This document shows positions 8,133-15,202 of a DNA stretch of 64,000 nucleotides, piece after piece. The position numbers and the translations under genes are program-made. The stretch comes from an uncultured Myxococcaceae bacterium (GTDB taxonomy: Bacteria; Myxococcota_A; Polyangia; Polyangiales; Ga0077539). The notes under the pieces are model-generated. The model ran no database searches and was not told the DNA's origin. It saw nothing but the letters and a program-made list of their open reading frames with translations. How positions within the stretch are numbered: the first letter of the stretch is position 1; every line of letters starts with the position of its first letter. The DNA is taken from the NCBI GenBank assembly GCA_945952225.1, contig CAMFHP010000019.1, positions 1-64,000 of the forward strand, written 5' to 3'.

Positions 8133-9782
8133 GTGCGACCTGTCTCCGCCCACCGCCCTCGCATCCTCGCGCTCGCGCTCGCCCTCGCGGGCTGTCGCAG
8201 CACCTCATCCCCCGTCGCGCCCGACGCGCCCGCCGACATCGCCGAGGACCTCGGGGCCGACGCGCCCATGGACGTTCCCCTCGACCTCGCGTCCGACGTG
8301 TCCGTCGATGGCACGTCCGACGCGTCGGTCGACGCCCCCGAGGCGAGCTCGCCCGACGCGGCCCTCGACGCGCGCGGCGACGGCGCCATGCGACGCGACG
8401 GCGCCGTCGACGCGGCCCCCGTCGATGTGTTCACCGACGAGTCCTTCGCGGGTCCCGAGCTCCTCGCGCGCCCCACCGACCGCTCGATGGGCCTGCACCT
8501 CGTGGCCGCCCGTGCGACGGAGTACTACGTCGAGTACGGCACCGCGCCGGGCGCCTACACCGCCCGCAGCGAGACGCGCGCCGCCGCCGCGGGCGAGGCC
8601 GCGCTCACCGTGCTCGCGCCCCTCACGGCCGGCACCCGGTACTACTACCGCGTGCGCCACCGCGCGCCGGGCGCGGGAGACTTCGCCGCGCGCGACGAGC
8701 ACTCGTTCGTCACCCGTCGCGCGCCCGGCGCTGCGTTCACGTTCACCGTGCAGGCCGACTCGCACCTCGACGATCGGTCGGACTTCGCGGTGTACGCGAG
8801 CACGCTCGACAACGTGCTGCGCGACCGGCCCGACTTTCACATCGACCTCGGCGACACGTTCATGTGCGAGAAGCACACGTCGCCCTTCATGGCCGAGACC
8901 GTCGCCGCGATGGACGCGCCCACCGTCGACGCCCGCTACGCGTTCGACCGCGCGAACTTCGCACGCGTCGGGCACTCGGTGCCGGTGTTCCTGGTGAACG
9001 GCAACCACGAGGGCGAGTCGGGGTGGCTCCTCGATGGCACCGACAACAACCTCCCGGTGTGGGCGACGCGCGCGCGTCGACGCTACTTCGCGAACCCCGA
9101 GCCCGATGCGTTCTACACGGGCCCCGCGGCGCCCGATCCGGTCGCGGGCGCGCGGCAGTCCTGGTACGCGTTCGAGTGGGGCGACGCGCTGTTCATCGCC
9201 CTCGATCCGTACTGGTACACCCGCGCGCGTCCCGGCACCGATCGCTGGCGCTGGACCCTCGGCGAGGAGCAGTACCGCTGGCTCCGTCGCACCCTCGACA
9301 CGAGCACCGCGCGCTACCGCTTCGTGTTCATCCACCACCTCGTCGGCGGCATCAACAGCGAGGCCCGCGGGGGCGTCGAGGCGGCGCCCCTCTTCGAGTG
9401 GGGAGGGCTCAACGAAGACCGCACGCCGGGCTTCGACGCGCACCGCCCGGGCTGGGGAATGCCCATCCATCAGGCGCTCCGTGACGGGCACGTCACCGCG
9501 GTCTTTCACGGCCACGACCACGTGTACGTGCACCAGTCGCTCGACGGCATCGCCTACCAGGAGGTGCCGCAGCCGAGCGCTTCGAACTTCAACAACGGCG
9601 CGGCCCTCGCCACCGAGGGCGGCTACGCGAGCGGCGTCGTGCGCAGCAGCAGCGGACACCTTCGCGTGTCCGTCTCGCCCGAGCGCGTGACCGTCGACTA
9701 CGTGCGCGCCACGCCGCCTGCGGGCACCCGCATCCCCGACGGCGGACTCGACACCGACAGCTACACCCTCACCGCGCGATGA
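8133..9782 (+). CDS. lipoprotein metallophosphoesterase (purple-acid-phosphatase-like)
   Basis: 549 residues from GTG with AAAGGA nine bases upstream. The lipobox ALAGC is followed by a ~90-residue Asp/Ala stalk. A fibronectin-like domain follows (YYVEYGTAPGAYT; TRYYYRVRH), then a calcineurin-type phosphoesterase with all five metal motifs: QADSHLDD, DLGDTF, VNGNHEGE, FIHHLVGG and FHGHDHVY. This order matches purple-acid-phosphatase-like surface enzymes that bind two metals and hydrolyse phosphate esters. A sulfatase lipoprotein follows 23 bases later with a similar leader (GAAGGACCCCGCC), so the two are probably co-expressed for extracellular phosphate and sulfate scavenging. Substrate unknown. 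Confidence 0.9.
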   Translation: MRPVSAHRPRILALALALAGCRSTSSPVAPDAPADIAEDLGADAPMDVPLDLASDVSVDGTSDASVDAPEASSPDAALDARGDGAMRRDGAVDAAPVDVFTDESFAGPELLARPTDRSMGLHLVAARATEYYVEYGTAPGAYTARSETRAAAAGEAALTVLAPLTAGTRYYYRVRHRAPGAGDFAARDEHSFVTRRAPGAAFTFTVQADSHLDDRSDFAVYASTLDNVLRDRPDFHIDLGDTFMCEKHTSPFMAETVAAMDAPTVDARYAFDRANFARVGHSVPVFLVNGNHEGESGWLLDGTDNNLPVWATRARRRYFANPEPDAFYTGPAAPDPVAGARQSWYAFEWGDALFIALDPYWYTRARPGTDRWRWTLGEEQYRWLRRTLDTSTARYRFVFIHHLVGGINSEARGGVEAAPLFEWGGLNEDRTPGFDAHRPGWGMPIHQALRDGHVTAVFHGHDHVYVHQSLDGIAYQEVPQPSASNFNNGAALATEGGYASGVVRSSSGHLRVSVSPERVTVDYVRATPPAGTRIPDGGLDTDSYTLTAR

Positions 9783-9805
9783 AGCTCGCACCGAAGGACC
9801 CCGCC

Positions 9806-11296
9806 ATGCGCCATCGGCACACCATCCTCCGCCTCGTCCTCGCGCTCGTCGTCTCGTCGTGCGCCTCGTCGCCCTCCACTGCGCCCCCCACCGCGCCTCC
9901 CCCCGACGGCGCCCCCGTCGATCAGCCGTCGGCCGAGGTCTCCGTCGCGCCCGACGGCACCGTCGACGCGCCCGCCGATGGCACCGTCGACGCGCCTCCT
10001 GACGGCACCGTCGACGCGCCCGCCGCGCAGCCCAACTTCGTGCTCATCCTCGCCGAGGCGACGGGATGGACGAGCACCTCCGTCGTGCAGGACGACTCCG
10101 TGCCCGCCTCGCGCAGCGGCACCGTCGAGACGCCCAACCTCGCGCGCGTCGCCGCCCAGGGGATGCGCTTCTCGAACTTCTACGCCCCGTCGCCGCGGTG
10201 CATGCCCACGCGCGCCAGCCTGCTCACGGGCGTGAGCCCCGCGGCGCTCCACATGACGTTCATTCCCGAGGCGATGAACGACGGAGACATCACGGGCAGC
10301 GTCGTGCCGCCGACGCCGCTCACCACGCTCCCCGCGGCGACGCCCACGGTCGCGTCGGTGCTGCGCGGGGCGGGCTACGCGACGGCGCACTTCGGCAAGT
10401 GGCACGCGGGCAACGTCGACCCGGCGATGTACGGCTTCGACCGCAGCGACGGGGCCACCGCGAACCGCGGACCCGAGAACGTCGATCACCCGAACCCCGC
10501 GCAGGCCTACAGCATGACCGACCGCGCGCTGGCCTTCGTCGACGCGCAGGTCGCCGCGCGACGGCCGTTCTACCTCCAGGTGTCGACCTACGGGGGCAAG
10601 GATCAGGTCGATGCGCTCCCCGAGACGTGGGCGGCAGCGTCGGCGCGGCTCCCCGGGGCCAACCCTCGCGCCGTCGCCGTCGCGGCCACGCAGATGGACA
10701 TGGACGTGAACCTCGGGCGCCTCCTCGCGCGCCTCGACGCCCTCGGCATCGCGGGCAACACCTACGTGATCTTCACCTCGGACCACGGCGCGCAGGGTCC
10801 GAACTCGAACCCGCCGCTCCAGGAGGGCAAGGGGACCGTGTGGGAGGGCGGCATCCGCGTGCCCCTCATCGTGCGCGGGCCCGGCGTGCGCATGGGCGTG
10901 GCCGCGCGCATGCGTGCCTCGGGCGTCGACCTCCTGCCCACCATCGCCTCGCTCGCGGGCGTGCGCACGCCGCTGCCGACGAACCTCGAAGGCGCGAGCC
11001 TCGTCGAGACGCTGCGCGACGGCACCACGGCGCCGCGGCGGGTGCGCGACGAGTTCGTGGTGCACTTCCCCCACTACGACCACGACCCGCTCGGGCCCGC
11101 GTCGACGATCCTCGTGGGCGAGTACAAGCTCACGCGCTTCTACGAAACCGGCTCGCTCCGGCTCTTCAACCTCGCCACCGACCTCGGCGAGACCACCGAC
11201 CTCGCCGCCCGCGACCCCGCCCGCGTCGCCGACATGGACCGCCGCCTCTCCGACTACCTCACCGCGGTGCAGGCCCAGATGCCCACGCGCCGCTGA
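9806..11296 (+). CDS. sulfatase-family lipoprotein
   Basis: 496 residues. ATG 9806 was chosen over the overlapping ATG 9779 because it has GAAGGA nine bases upstream and begins a lipoprotein signal (VSSC). A stalk of repeated DGTVDAP follows. The sulfatase core starts at NFVLILAEATGW. The formylglycine motif CxPxR is present (C132, PRCMPTR), as are FGKWH and TSDHGAQG. The usual Asp-Asp metal pair after the first strand (typically ADDLGW) reads AEATGW here, an atypical active site. The 3' end overlaps the convergent cytochrome gene by 38 bases. Needs a formylglycine-generating enzyme, not seen in this window. Alternative: a related phosphonate or phosphodiester hydrolase. Confidence 0.88.
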   Translation: MRHRHTILRLVLALVVSSCASSPSTAPPTAPPPDGAPVDQPSAEVSVAPDGTVDAPADGTVDAPPDGTVDAPAAQPNFVLILAEATGWTSTSVVQDDSVPASRSGTVETPNLARVAAQGMRFSNFYAPSPRCMPTRASLLTGVSPAALHMTFIPEAMNDGDITGSVVPPTPLTTLPAATPTVASVLRGAGYATAHFGKWHAGNVDPAMYGFDRSDGATANRGPENVDHPNPAQAYSMTDRALAFVDAQVAARRPFYLQVSTYGGKDQVDALPETWAAASARLPGANPRAVAVAATQMDMDVNLGRLLARLDALGIAGNTYVIFTSDHGAQGPNSNPPLQEGKGTVWEGGIRVPLIVRGPGVRMGVAARMRASGVDLLPTIASLAGVRTPLPTNLEGASLVETLRDGTTAPRRVRDEFVVHFPHYDHDPLGPASTILVGEYKLTRFYETGSLRLFNLATDLGETTDLAARDPARVADMDRRLSDYLTAVQAQMPTRR

Positions 11297-12941
11297 GCGA
11301 CGGGTCCCACCGAAGGGCGCGCGCCGTCCACGCCGCGGCGTCGCGCGGGCGCCCTTCGAGCCGCGCCATCTCCGCCTGCCGCAGCGCCCCCAGCGGGCCG
11401 TCGCCCGTTCCGTCGAGCCACCGTCGCACCTCGGCCTGCGCGCGTGGGTCTGCGCCGAGCGTCGCGCGCGTCGACCACGCCGCCTCCACCCGCACCGCCC
11501 GCACAGAATCCCCGCGAAGCGCCGCCACCGCCGCCTGCGCATCGCCGACCCCTTCGAGCGCCCGCGCCGCCGCCGCGCGCACCCAGGGCGACCGATCGCC
11601 GAGGGCGCGCATCGCCGCGCCACGCACCGCCGCGTCGTCGACGTAGGGAACGAGCATCCCGACGAGCGACGCCCGCCACGCGTCGTTGTCCTCCACCGCG
11701 AGCGCGCGCAGCGCCGCGGGAACCCCACCGCCGCCCCGACGCAGCGCCGCCACGGCGTCGGCGCGTGCCGCCCGCGCGTTGCGCCGCCCGACCCCGAACC
11801 ACTGCACCAGCGCGGCTTCGGACCACGCCGCGTCGCGCTCCCGATGGCACGCGCCGCACACGTCGGGCGATCCCGTGCGCGCGGCCGTCGCGGGCGCCGG
11901 CAGGGTGAACCCGTGGTCGCGCCGTCGATCGCGCTGCATGTAGGTCGCCTCGGGCATGTGGCACGTCACGCAGCGCGCGGCCACGGAGTCGGGGCGGTGG
12001 TGCGCGTGGCCCGCGGCGATGATCGGGGCGCCGCGCAGACCCGCGCCGTGGCATCCGAGGCAGAGCCCGTCACGGCCGTTGTCGACGCGGAGCGCGCCGC
12101 TGTGCGGGTCGTGGCAGTCGAGGCACGTGACGCCCCGCGCGCCCATGGGGCTCAGCGCGAGGGAGACGTACTCGAAGTCCTCGTCGGCGGCGCGTCCGTC
12201 GGGGTGGTAGGCGCCGGGCGCGTCGGCGAGCGTGAGGCGCAGGTGGTCGTCGAAGCGCTCCCCGGGCGCGAAGCGGCCCGTGAGCTCCTCGCGGCGGGCG
12301 TGGCATGCGGCGCAGACGTCGACGGGACGCGCGCGCCACCGGGCATCGTGGCGGGCGCCGTCGACATGGGCGTCGTCGTTGCCGTGGCAGGCCTCGCAGC
12401 CCACGCCCGACGCGCGCCACGTGCTGCGGTACGTGTCGGTCCGCGGGTCCCACGCGCGGTCGAAGTCGGTGACGTGACACACGGCGCAGGCGGCGTTCCA
12501 GGTCATCGCGCGGCTCGCGGCGTGGCCCCACGCGCCCGGCGGCGGCGGCGCGTCACCCCACACCGAGAACCACACGTTGGCGGCGCCATCCCACGCCGGG
12601 TCTGCGACCTGCCATCGCCCGCCCGGCGCGCCCACGAGGGCCTGCCGCAGCGGTGCGACACCGATCTCCGCGAGCGCCCGGCGCCCGTCGGGGAGCCCCG
12701 TGGGCATGCCGCCCGCGCGGGGCAGCGGTCGCTGCGCCCCCGCGTGTTGGGAGCGCGCCCAGGCGTCGTACACGGCGCGGTGACACGACCGGCATCCGCG
12801 GTCGACGGCGGGCGCTTCCGAGCCGGGCGCGTCGACGGCGCGCACGCGTCGCGGCACCGTGCGGACGCCGCGATGGCAGCCCACCAGCGCGAGGAGGACG
12901 GTCAGGGCGAGGGCGAGGGGAGTTGTGTCGAGACGGCGCAC
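11259..12941 (-). CDS. multihaem c-type cytochrome lipoprotein with HEAT-like repeats
   Basis: 560 residues from GTG. The signal ends in lipobox ALVGC. Eight CxxCH haem-binding motifs follow in the first ~380 residues (CRSCH, CAVCH, CEACH, CAACH, CLDCH, CLGCH, CVTCH, CGACH). This spacing resembles octahaem cytochromes of the c554/nitrite-reductase-like superfamily. The last ~180 residues are helical HEAT-like repeats (VRGAAMRALGDRSPWVRAAA) ending in a TPR-like helix pair, an architecture seen in deltaproteobacterial and planctomycete multihaem proteins. The expected role is periplasmic or outer-surface electron transfer; no partner oxidoreductase lies nearby. A conserved motif shared with the ECF operon sits just upstream. 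Confidence 0.88.
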   Translation of the reverse strand: MRRLDTTPLALALTVLLALVGCHRGVRTVPRRVRAVDAPGSEAPAVDRGCRSCHRAVYDAWARSQHAGAQRPLPRAGGMPTGLPDGRRALAEIGVAPLRQALVGAPGGRWQVADPAWDGAANVWFSVWGDAPPPPGAWGHAASRAMTWNAACAVCHVTDFDRAWDPRTDTYRSTWRASGVGCEACHGNDDAHVDGARHDARWRARPVDVCAACHARREELTGRFAPGERFDDHLRLTLADAPGAYHPDGRAADEDFEYVSLALSPMGARGVTCLDCHDPHSGALRVDNGRDGLCLGCHGAGLRGAPIIAAGHAHHRPDSVAARCVTCHMPEATYMQRDRRRDHGFTLPAPATAARTGSPDVCGACHRERDAAWSEAALVQWFGVGRRNARAARADAVAALRRGGGGVPAALRALAVEDNDAWRASLVGMLVPYVDDAAVRGAAMRALGDRSPWVRAAAARALEGVGDAQAAVAALRGDSVRAVRVEAAWSTRATLGADPRAQAEVRRWLDGTGDGPLGALRQAEMARLEGRPRDAAAWTARALRWDPSLSGAWASGPAPR

Positions 12942-12958
12942 CGCGATGGAACCACCCG

Positions 12959-12988
12959 TTGGCCGCGTGCGCGCGCGGCCTTCACGCG
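12959..12988 (-). promoter_or_regulatory. conserved upstream motif, copy 2, with hairpin
   Basis: Minus strand: CGCGTGAAGGCCG, 10 bases, CGGCCAA, ending 17 bases before the GTG of the cytochrome gene. It matches copy 1 at 7990-8020 in both boxes. Within it, 12961-12980 can also fold as GGCCGCG/CGCGGCC with a six-base loop, which could terminate the upstream 270-residue gene. Promoter and terminator roles cannot be separated by eye. Confidence 0.4.
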
Positions 12989-12998
12989 CGGCGCGGAA

Positions 12999-13811
12999 TC
13001 ACCCCTCGTCGGGCTTCTCGTCGCCGCGCTTCTCGTCCTTCTTCGTCTTCTTCGTCTTCGTCGCGGCGCCGCTCTTCGCGTCGTCCTTCCGCTCGCCGCG
13101 CTCGGCGATGCCCAGCGCGATGCGGTAGTCGCGGCGGGTCACCACCTTGCGCGCGATCGTCGCCCACTCGTGGCGCCACTCGTGGAGCGCGAGGAGCGCC
13201 TCCATCCGCGCGGCGTCGGCCTCGGGCGCCACCGGCGCGCTGCCCTCGACGCCCTGCTCCACCGCGGTGAGCCACCCCTGCGCGGCCTCGCGCTCGGCGT
13301 CGTCGAGGCCCCGCGTGGCGAGGAGCTTGAGCGCCGCCGTCGCATCGGCGCGCGAGATCGTCGCGTGCTTCGCGCCCCGCTTCACACCGTCGAGCGCGTC
13401 GAGGCGGTCGAGAAAGGTGCGCACCACCGTCACCGACGCCGCGCCCTCCACCGGCGCGAGCCCGCCCGCGAAGAGCATCGCGTGCACCGTGGGAACCCTC
13501 CGTTTGAGGGCAACGTCGGCGATCGGTAGGTGGTCGTTGTCCCAGCGATCGAGCTTCGCGAGGGCCTCGCGCACCGCCGCGCCGCCGTCTCCCGACGCGC
13601 CCGTCGAGGGGGCCGCGGCGCGCGTCGGATCCACCGCGCGCAGGAGCTTCCACCCCAGCTCGTGCTCCTCGGCGGTGTAGCCCCGCGCTTCGAGCAGCCC
13701 GCGGATCGCCGGCCAGCGGGCCACCGCGAGCAGAAAGGTCAACGCGCGCTCCGGGGCGCGCTCCAGCGTGAAACGGGTCGGCGTGGTCTCCGCGGTCGTG
13801 GTCGTGGTCAT
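12999..13811 (-). CDS. hypothetical protein with Lys/Asp-rich tail
   Basis: 270 residues, soluble, no signal peptide. ATG 13811 has a strong Shine-Dalgarno (GGAGGG nine bases upstream). After a Thr-rich start the protein is mostly helical. The last ~30 residues are a disordered Lys/Asp/Glu-rich tail (TKKTKKDEK), of the type that contacts nucleic acid or acidic surfaces. No family is recognised. A 21-bp repeat array begins 50 bases upstream of the start codon. Confidence 0.75.
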   Translation of the reverse strand: MTTTTTAETTPTRFTLERAPERALTFLLAVARWPAIRGLLEARGYTAEEHELGWKLLRAVDPTRAAAPSTGASGDGGAAVREALAKLDRWDNDHLPIADVALKRRVPTVHAMLFAGGLAPVEGAASVTVVRTFLDRLDALDGVKRGAKHATISRADATAALKLLATRGLDDAEREAAQGWLTAVEQGVEGSAPVAPEADAARMEALLALHEWRHEWATIARKVVTRRDYRIALGIAERGERKDDAKSGAATKTKKTKKDEKRGDEKPDEG

Positions 13812-13861
13812 GATCGGTTCCCTCCGTGCGCGATCGGCGCGAGCTCCACGGTAGCACTCAC

Positions 13862-13924
13862 CGCCATGCGCGTGTGCAGCGCGCCCGATCGCCCGTGCAT
13901 CGCCGCCGGACGCTTGTGCAACGG
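13862..13924 (-). repeat. 21-bp repeat array A, three tandem units
   Basis: Three abutting 21-base units (13862, 13883, 13904), each with GTGCA at the same place (13874, 13895, 13916). On the minus strand the units share NCG-N-TGCAC followed by a G/C-rich half. The same unit recurs inverted at 14051-14113. Reading the minus strand as protein gives a seven-residue periodicity, but the repeat continues in the other orientation, so DNA sites are favoured. Bases 13812-14466 hold these arrays, a possible 51-codon gene and the pilin promoter. Between the arrays (13925-14050) only three loose CTTCGCG boxes were seen. Confidence 0.7.
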
Positions 13925-14050
13925 AGCCCTTCGCTGAAAACACCGTTCCAGAAGGCACTTCGCGCGGACCTTCGCGCCGCCCGTCACCGCCCCTCGCGCG
14001 CCCCTTCGCGCGACGGAGCGTGATTCCCTCGTGAAACAAGCCGCCGCCGC

Positions 14051-14113
14051 GCGCTGCACGAGGCCTCCGCGTCGCTGCACGAGGGCCCGGCGCCGCTGCA
14101 CAAGCGCTCCGCT
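14051..14113 (+). repeat. 21-bp repeat array B, three tandem units, inverted to A
   Basis: Three abutting 21-base units (14051, 14072, 14093) with TGCAC at 14055, 14076 and 14097. The third unit shares CCG-Y-TGCACAAGCG with a unit of array A. Spacing of exactly two helical turns places every TGCAC on the same DNA face. The array lies about 260-320 bases upstream of the sigma-54-type promoter of the pilin gene, a distance typical for enhancer sites of sigma-54 activators. The binding protein is unknown. Confidence 0.7.
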
Positions 14114-14152
14114 CGACACGCAACACCCACGGCCTCACGCTCGCACCCTCCG

Positions 14153-14308
14153 ATGGCGCCCTACCTCACGGCCGTGATGGCCACGATGCTCCACCTCAAG
14201 CGCGTGTGCCCGAAGTGTCGCCACGCGCAGGTCGTCGCGGCCTCGCGGCGTCGCGACACCGTGGCCTGTCCCATCTGTCGCACGCCCGTTCCGCCGCCGA
14301 AGCGCTGA
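14153..14308 (+). CDS. possible 51-residue zinc-ribbon protein
   Basis: A 52-codon frame, ATG to TGA, encodes MAPYLTAVMATMLHLKRV, then CPKC, 16 residues rich in Arg, and CPIC followed by a Pro/Arg tail. Two CxxC knuckles at this distance would form a small zinc ribbon. No good Shine-Dalgarno is visible before the ATG. ATG codons at 14177 and 14186 are alternatives that keep both knuckles. It lies between repeat array B and the pilin promoter. Function unknown. Confidence 0.45.
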   Translation: MAPYLTAVMATMLHLKRVCPKCRHAQVVAASRRRDTVACPICRTPVPPPKR

Positions 14309-14368
14309 ACGTTCCCGCGCCCCGGGCGCGTTGTCGCGTGCGCCCAGGCCGTCGAAATCACCACCCGA

Positions 14369-14386
14369 TTGGCACGCGGTGCGCAA
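14369..14386 (+). promoter_or_regulatory. sigma-54-type promoter of pilin-like gene
   Basis: TTGGCACG (-24) and GCGCA (-12) with the diagnostic GG-N10-GC spacing (GG at 14371, GC at 14383). The -24 element is perfect; the -12 differs from TTGCA at two bases. Transcription would start near 14396, leaving a ~70-base leader to the ATG at 14467. In Myxococcus xanthus pilA depends on sigma-54 and PilR, so the location fits. Confidence 0.6.
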
Positions 14387-14466
14387 TGCGCGTTCACGCG
14401 GTCGCGCGCACCCCCCTCCGCGACCCGCAACGCCCCACTGCACCCCCGGGAAGGAGCTCCGACGCC

Positions 14467-14964
14467 ATGTCTCGTCGCACGCGCACGTCTGCCGGATTCA
14501 CGCTGGTCGAACTGATGATCGTGGTGGTGATCCTCGGGATCCTCGCCGCCGTCGCGATCCCCGCCTTCACGCGCTACGTGAAGCGCTCGAAGACCTCGGA
14601 GGCGCAGGGAAACATCGCGAAGGTCTACCAGGGGCAGCTCACGTATTTTCAGGCCAACCTCGAACGCGGCGGCGTGAGCTACGTCAACGCGGGCGCGCTC
14701 CCCACGACGTCTCCGGGCGCGAACAAGTACGCCGCGAACGTGGCCCTCTGGAGCACCAACACCACGTGGACCAACGTGGGCTTCTCCCTCGATTCGGGGC
14801 ACTACTACCAGTACAGCTCGCCGGGCTCGGCCACGGGCTACACCGCGATGGCCTTCGGCAACCTCGACGGCGACGGCGTCTACTCGACCTTTCAGCGCAT
14901 CGGCATCCTCAACTCGGGCGAGACGCAGGGCACGATCATCGACATCTCGAACGAGCTCGACTGA
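14467..14964 (+). CDS. type IV pilin-like / pseudopilin protein
   Basis: 165 residues. ATG 14467 has AAGGAG ten bases upstream. A short basic leader precedes the prepilin peptidase site AG|FTLVELMIVVVILG, with Phe+1 and Glu+5 of the mature protein and a ~20-residue hydrophobic alpha-1 helix. The globular part is Tyr/Ser/Gly-rich (YQYSSPGSATGYTAMAFGNLDGDGVYSTF) and lacks a Cys pair. The family includes major pilins (PilA) and minor pseudopilins; the DGDG segment hints at a calcium loop like that of GspG. No assembly genes are adjacent, but PilT-like ATPases lie 8 kb away. Confidence 0.9.
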   Translation: MSRRTRTSAGFTLVELMIVVVILGILAAVAIPAFTRYVKRSKTSEAQGNIAKVYQGQLTYFQANLERGGVSYVNAGALPTTSPGANKYAANVALWSTNTTWTNVGFSLDSGHYYQYSSPGSATGYTAMAFGNLDGDGVYSTFQRIGILNSGETQGTIIDISNELD

Positions 14965-15169
14965 CCGCCCTCGCACGCCTTCTGCGTCGCGCGCTCCCTC
15001 CCGTCTCACGCGGCTTCCGACCGTCGCGTGCTCCCGCCTCCGCGCACTCATCTCCGACCCACACTCGCAGACGCCGCGCGCGGTGTGACGCCATGGCGCA
15101 CGGCTGCCTCGCGTGCGCGCCGCGTGGTGGCTTCGAGGTGATTTCGCCCCGGTGATGAACGGGCCGTGG

Positions 15170-15190
15170 CGTGTCCCGAAAAGGGACACG
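15170..15190 (-). terminator. hairpin after Kef-type gene
   Basis: CGTGTCCC-GAAAA-GGGACACG, a perfect eight-base-pair stem with a five-base loop, starts 12 bases past the antiporter stop codon. There is no U tract on either side, so it may act with Rho, or bidirectionally for the pilin transcript too. Confidence 0.5.
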
Positions 15191-15202
15191 GTGCGCGCGA
15201 TG

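Noticed and set aside
13808-14119. 103-codon minus-strand frame with seven-residue repeats that ends in ATGA at the 270-residue gene
   Set aside because: The periodicity comes from the 21-bp DNA repeats, which also run in the other orientation; the downstream gene has its own strong Shine-Dalgarno. Kept as repeats, not a gene.
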